Position numbers and translations under genes: made by a program
Shown here: positions 61,379 through 64,000 of the stretch, piece after piece
Layout of the letters: every line of letters starts with the position of its first letter
How positions within the stretch are numbered: the stretch's first letter is position 1
Notes under the pieces: model-generated
Seen by the model: the letters and a program-made list of their open reading frames with translations, nothing else
Databases searched by the model: none
Told to the model about the DNA's origin: nothing
NCBI GenBank assembly: GCA_963678705.1
Contig: OY783203.1
Location: 42,160,347-42,224,346, forward strand
Direction: 5' to 3'
Source: Panorpa germanica
Lineage: Eukaryota; Arthropoda; Insecta; Mecoptera; Panorpidae
Length of the DNA: 64,000 nucleotides

Positions 61379-62589
61379 TTTTAAAATACATATTCTTTTT
61401 GCAACAAATGCATTACAAGTATGTTAGGTTTGTGAGTGAGTCATCTAGGCGTATTGTTTTAGAGCATACCTGTGTAACAATAAGTCCTATTTTTAGCATG
61501 AACAGGGCGTTAGGTGATTCAATCTGTCTATACTAATCAGCGTCAGGAATCAACAGTATTTAACATTTAAAATAATAGCCAAATTATCCGGTACTGCCTA
61601 ATGTAATAACAAATGAAACCGGTTACTTTGTATGAATAACGTGTGTGCTATGCTGCAGACTAATCAGGCGTAACAAACAAATCTTTGAATTATTTAAAAC
61701 TTAGGCTGGTTCTATAGAAGAAATCAAACAGAAGTTCTCTAAATAAGTTAAGGGTTATAGAAATGATAAACTTAACTTTGTAACATGTATTGCAACAGTG
61801 TTTTTTTAATAAATACGTAGTCTTGCAGTCTACGCTGTGCCGTCGGCTGTAATATACTGACAGTATAGCATAATGTAATATAATATAGTCATACGCTTAT
61901 TGAATTAGAAGCACACGCTACAACCATTAACTTTGAGAAATGTATTTCTTTAAATAAAATGTTTGTGATTAAAATAAAAAATTAAACTTGGCTTCAATTA
62001 TATCATCAAAAGTTTAAAAAAAAATCAGAGTTGAATAATCTTGATTTTGAACATGTGTGCTTGAAATTGTTTTCTGTAATTTTCTTCATTGCTCTTCTTA
62101 AATGCTGAATGCTGAATGCTGTATTAATCCATCAGCACTTAACGCCTCCGTGACATTGAACAACAGTCAATAGATATATAAATATATATTTATATACATA
62201 TAAAATAAAATTCAAAATAATATAATATTACTATGTAAACCGTGCCAAATCTTTTATGTATACAAATAATATGTTCTTTATTTTAATTAAATATTTTTGG
62301 ATAGAATCCAGATTCTTTTTAATGTTTCGATAAAGGGTGTCACCAAATGTTATTTATTATATTGTCGTAGGATATTCCATGCCTAATTTTGGGAGGGAAT
62401 TGTCTTCCATATAGCGGTGTAGCGCAGAAAATTTACATTGAGTCTCAGATTTGATTCTATTCACCATTGTCATAAATTCCATTTTTCTAGTGTAGTATAC
62501 AGAGATATCAACAATTAGAGGTTTTTTAAAATTCGTTTGAGTTCGAAATATCTGTCCTAATAATTATTTATTTATTTGTTTTAAATTCT

Positions 62590-62745
62590 ATCACTGACGA
62601 CCACCTACTATGTTGGCTTAATGAGCTTATGATTATATAATTACATAATTAATTTAATTAGATAATAACCAAACTCAGAAAATATAACTCTGGTCCAGGG
62701 ATTGAAGATGAAGATGTTCTCGACCACTGTTTTGATTACATACAT
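62590..62745 (-). repeat. SINE copy, decayed
   Basis: ATCACTGACGACCACCTACT ATGTTGGC, CTTATGATTATATAATTACA, AAACTCAGAAAATATAACTC and CCAGGGATTGAAGATGAAGA in the order of the other copies. Confidence 0.6.
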
Positions 62746-64000
62746 ATTGGAAATGTTATTTTATAATGAATGAAGTTTTTTTGCAGCTAAAATCTTATCA
62801 ATATTCTAAATTCTGTTTGAAAATGGAACGGATCCAATGGAATTTGTTAATATGTATTATCTCTGTATTCATTGTAACTCTATTAATTTAAGATGACGTT
62901 TAATTTAAATTTAATGATATTTAAGATCTAATTTGCTATTAGATACAACAGAAACAAACATTCCTTCTATAATATGCAAATTAAATTTTCCATAAACAAT
63001 TTATAAACCAAAATTATGATATTAAAATGTCATGGTAGAAAAGAAGAAATCTTTTGTGTTGGCAAGCTAATCTAAAGTTTTTCGGTTCGACTTCTGACAT
63101 GTACATGTTTTATATATATTTATTTTTATAACAAGCAAAGGATTTTAACAAGACAGCGGTGAAGAACCAACGTCTTTCTCTTTTCTTTCAAGAGACTATT
63201 ATATATGAATACATTTAATGGGAACAAGTGTGGGCCATTAGTGGTCAGATTCAGACATTTTGGTTTGAAGGTCTAAACAGTAATAATAAATGTAATATAT
63301 TGTTGAAAATAAAATATAGAGAAGACAAAAATACGAGTATATCGATATATTGAATACATCGATAGGTGAAATAAATACACTACATGTTTACATTGATACA
63401 GGAATTCAAAATTTGCAAACAAATATACGAATATAATGCATAATTCTTTATTTCAATATTTTCGAGAACGTGAGAACGTGATATTATCGACAAGTTTATC
63501 TGCATTATAATATTGTTTGGTAAAAGTTATATATTTTATATATATACTGCATGCTAAAGTTCAGTTTCAGAGATGTCTCACTAATGAACTAAACAAATAT
63601 ATATTTATATTTCTATAAAAATACGAGAATTAATTGCAGAAATAGTACTTCTTAGTTCCCTGTGTCGATTATGCAAAAAAGAATAAATAAAACAAATTAA
63701 AACGTGCATAGTGTATGATATAAAATAAAATATCAAATTGTATTTTCGATATAACATCGATATATTTTAGAACTTGACTTCACTATATTCGATACAGACA
63801 GATTTAATATAGATACAATGTCTTGGTCCTGACCTCATTATATTATCAACATTATGTGCTTTATTAAAAAAACAAACAGGAATCGACCTCACGACTTTAG
63901 TGTCAGACTGTTCGACTGTCCGACCGTCCGACCGATTGTTCGGCCTACAACTAAAACACCTAAAACATTTCCTGTTTTCAGAACAACATTCTGGTGAAAC

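Larger units (their letters stand above)
51500..64000. other. gene-poor region with SINEs and MITEs
   Basis: No reading frame here shows codon bias, splice partners or a recognisable motif. It contains the M1 elements at 52,155 and 56,775, the MITE at 56,408, SINE copies at 55,695, 59,163, 61,190 and 62,590, and a GC-richer spot at 53,690-54,180 with a TATATATA string and CGAATCTAATA short repeats. The rest is AT-rich. Confidence 0.5.

Overview
The window is AT-rich eukaryotic nuclear DNA, almost certainly from an insect. Evidence: GT-AG introns with consistent phases, AATAAA-type poly(A) signals, long introns full of short non-autonomous transposons, a dispersed tRNA-like SINE, and a recognisable muscle Z-disc (Zasp-family) gene. 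I cannot fix the order; Lepidoptera is possible but unproven. Nothing bacterial is present (no operons, no CRISPR).

Layout. (1) 0.6-2.8 kb, minus: a secreted His/Gly-rich protein gene of the cuticle or extracellular type, with TATA box, tiny first exon and large second exon. It has frame conflicts at both ends. (2) 4.9-32.2 kb, minus: a Zasp-family gene, assembled here as nine coding exons whose phases all join (1,674 codons including stop if every exon is used). Its 20-kb first intron holds an unrelated single-exon gene on the opposite strand (15.4-16.4 kb), a doubtful small membrane-protein ORF (12.9-13.2 kb) and many repeats. (3) 32.8-36.8 kb: repeats, no gene. (4) 36.9-44.0 kb: three paralogous two-exon genes for small, very basic proteins of 89, 89 and 117 aa. 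The first two are head-to-head, the third follows. Each starts with a tiny exon carrying a C-x-C-x(4,5)-C motif, splices in phase 1 into a second exon opening with F-Y-[FW], and ends in RRS-x-R-[LI]-M followed by a G-R-x-[VI]-R-x-P-x-R box. I do not recognise the family. (5) 46.8-51.3 kb, plus: a ten-exon gene (361 aa, every junction in frame, one exon only 28 nt) with an N-terminal VIDLT SUMO-interaction-like motif, a predicted coiled coil and a basic tail with two SRYGR boxes resembling the GR box of the small paralogs. (6) 51.4-64 kb: no convincing gene; SINE copies, MITEs and AT-rich sequence.

The most novel part is the 36.9-51.3 kb cluster: four adjacent genes for basic, probably nuclear or chromatin-associated proteins sharing a short GR-x-x-x-P-x-R-type box and the same start-exon layout (splice acceptor 0-10 nt before the ATG). 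The three small ones are clear duplicates that have diverged strongly. A role in chromatin or sperm DNA packaging is only inference. All gene structures were deduced by eye from splice signals and frame; no expression or database evidence was available.
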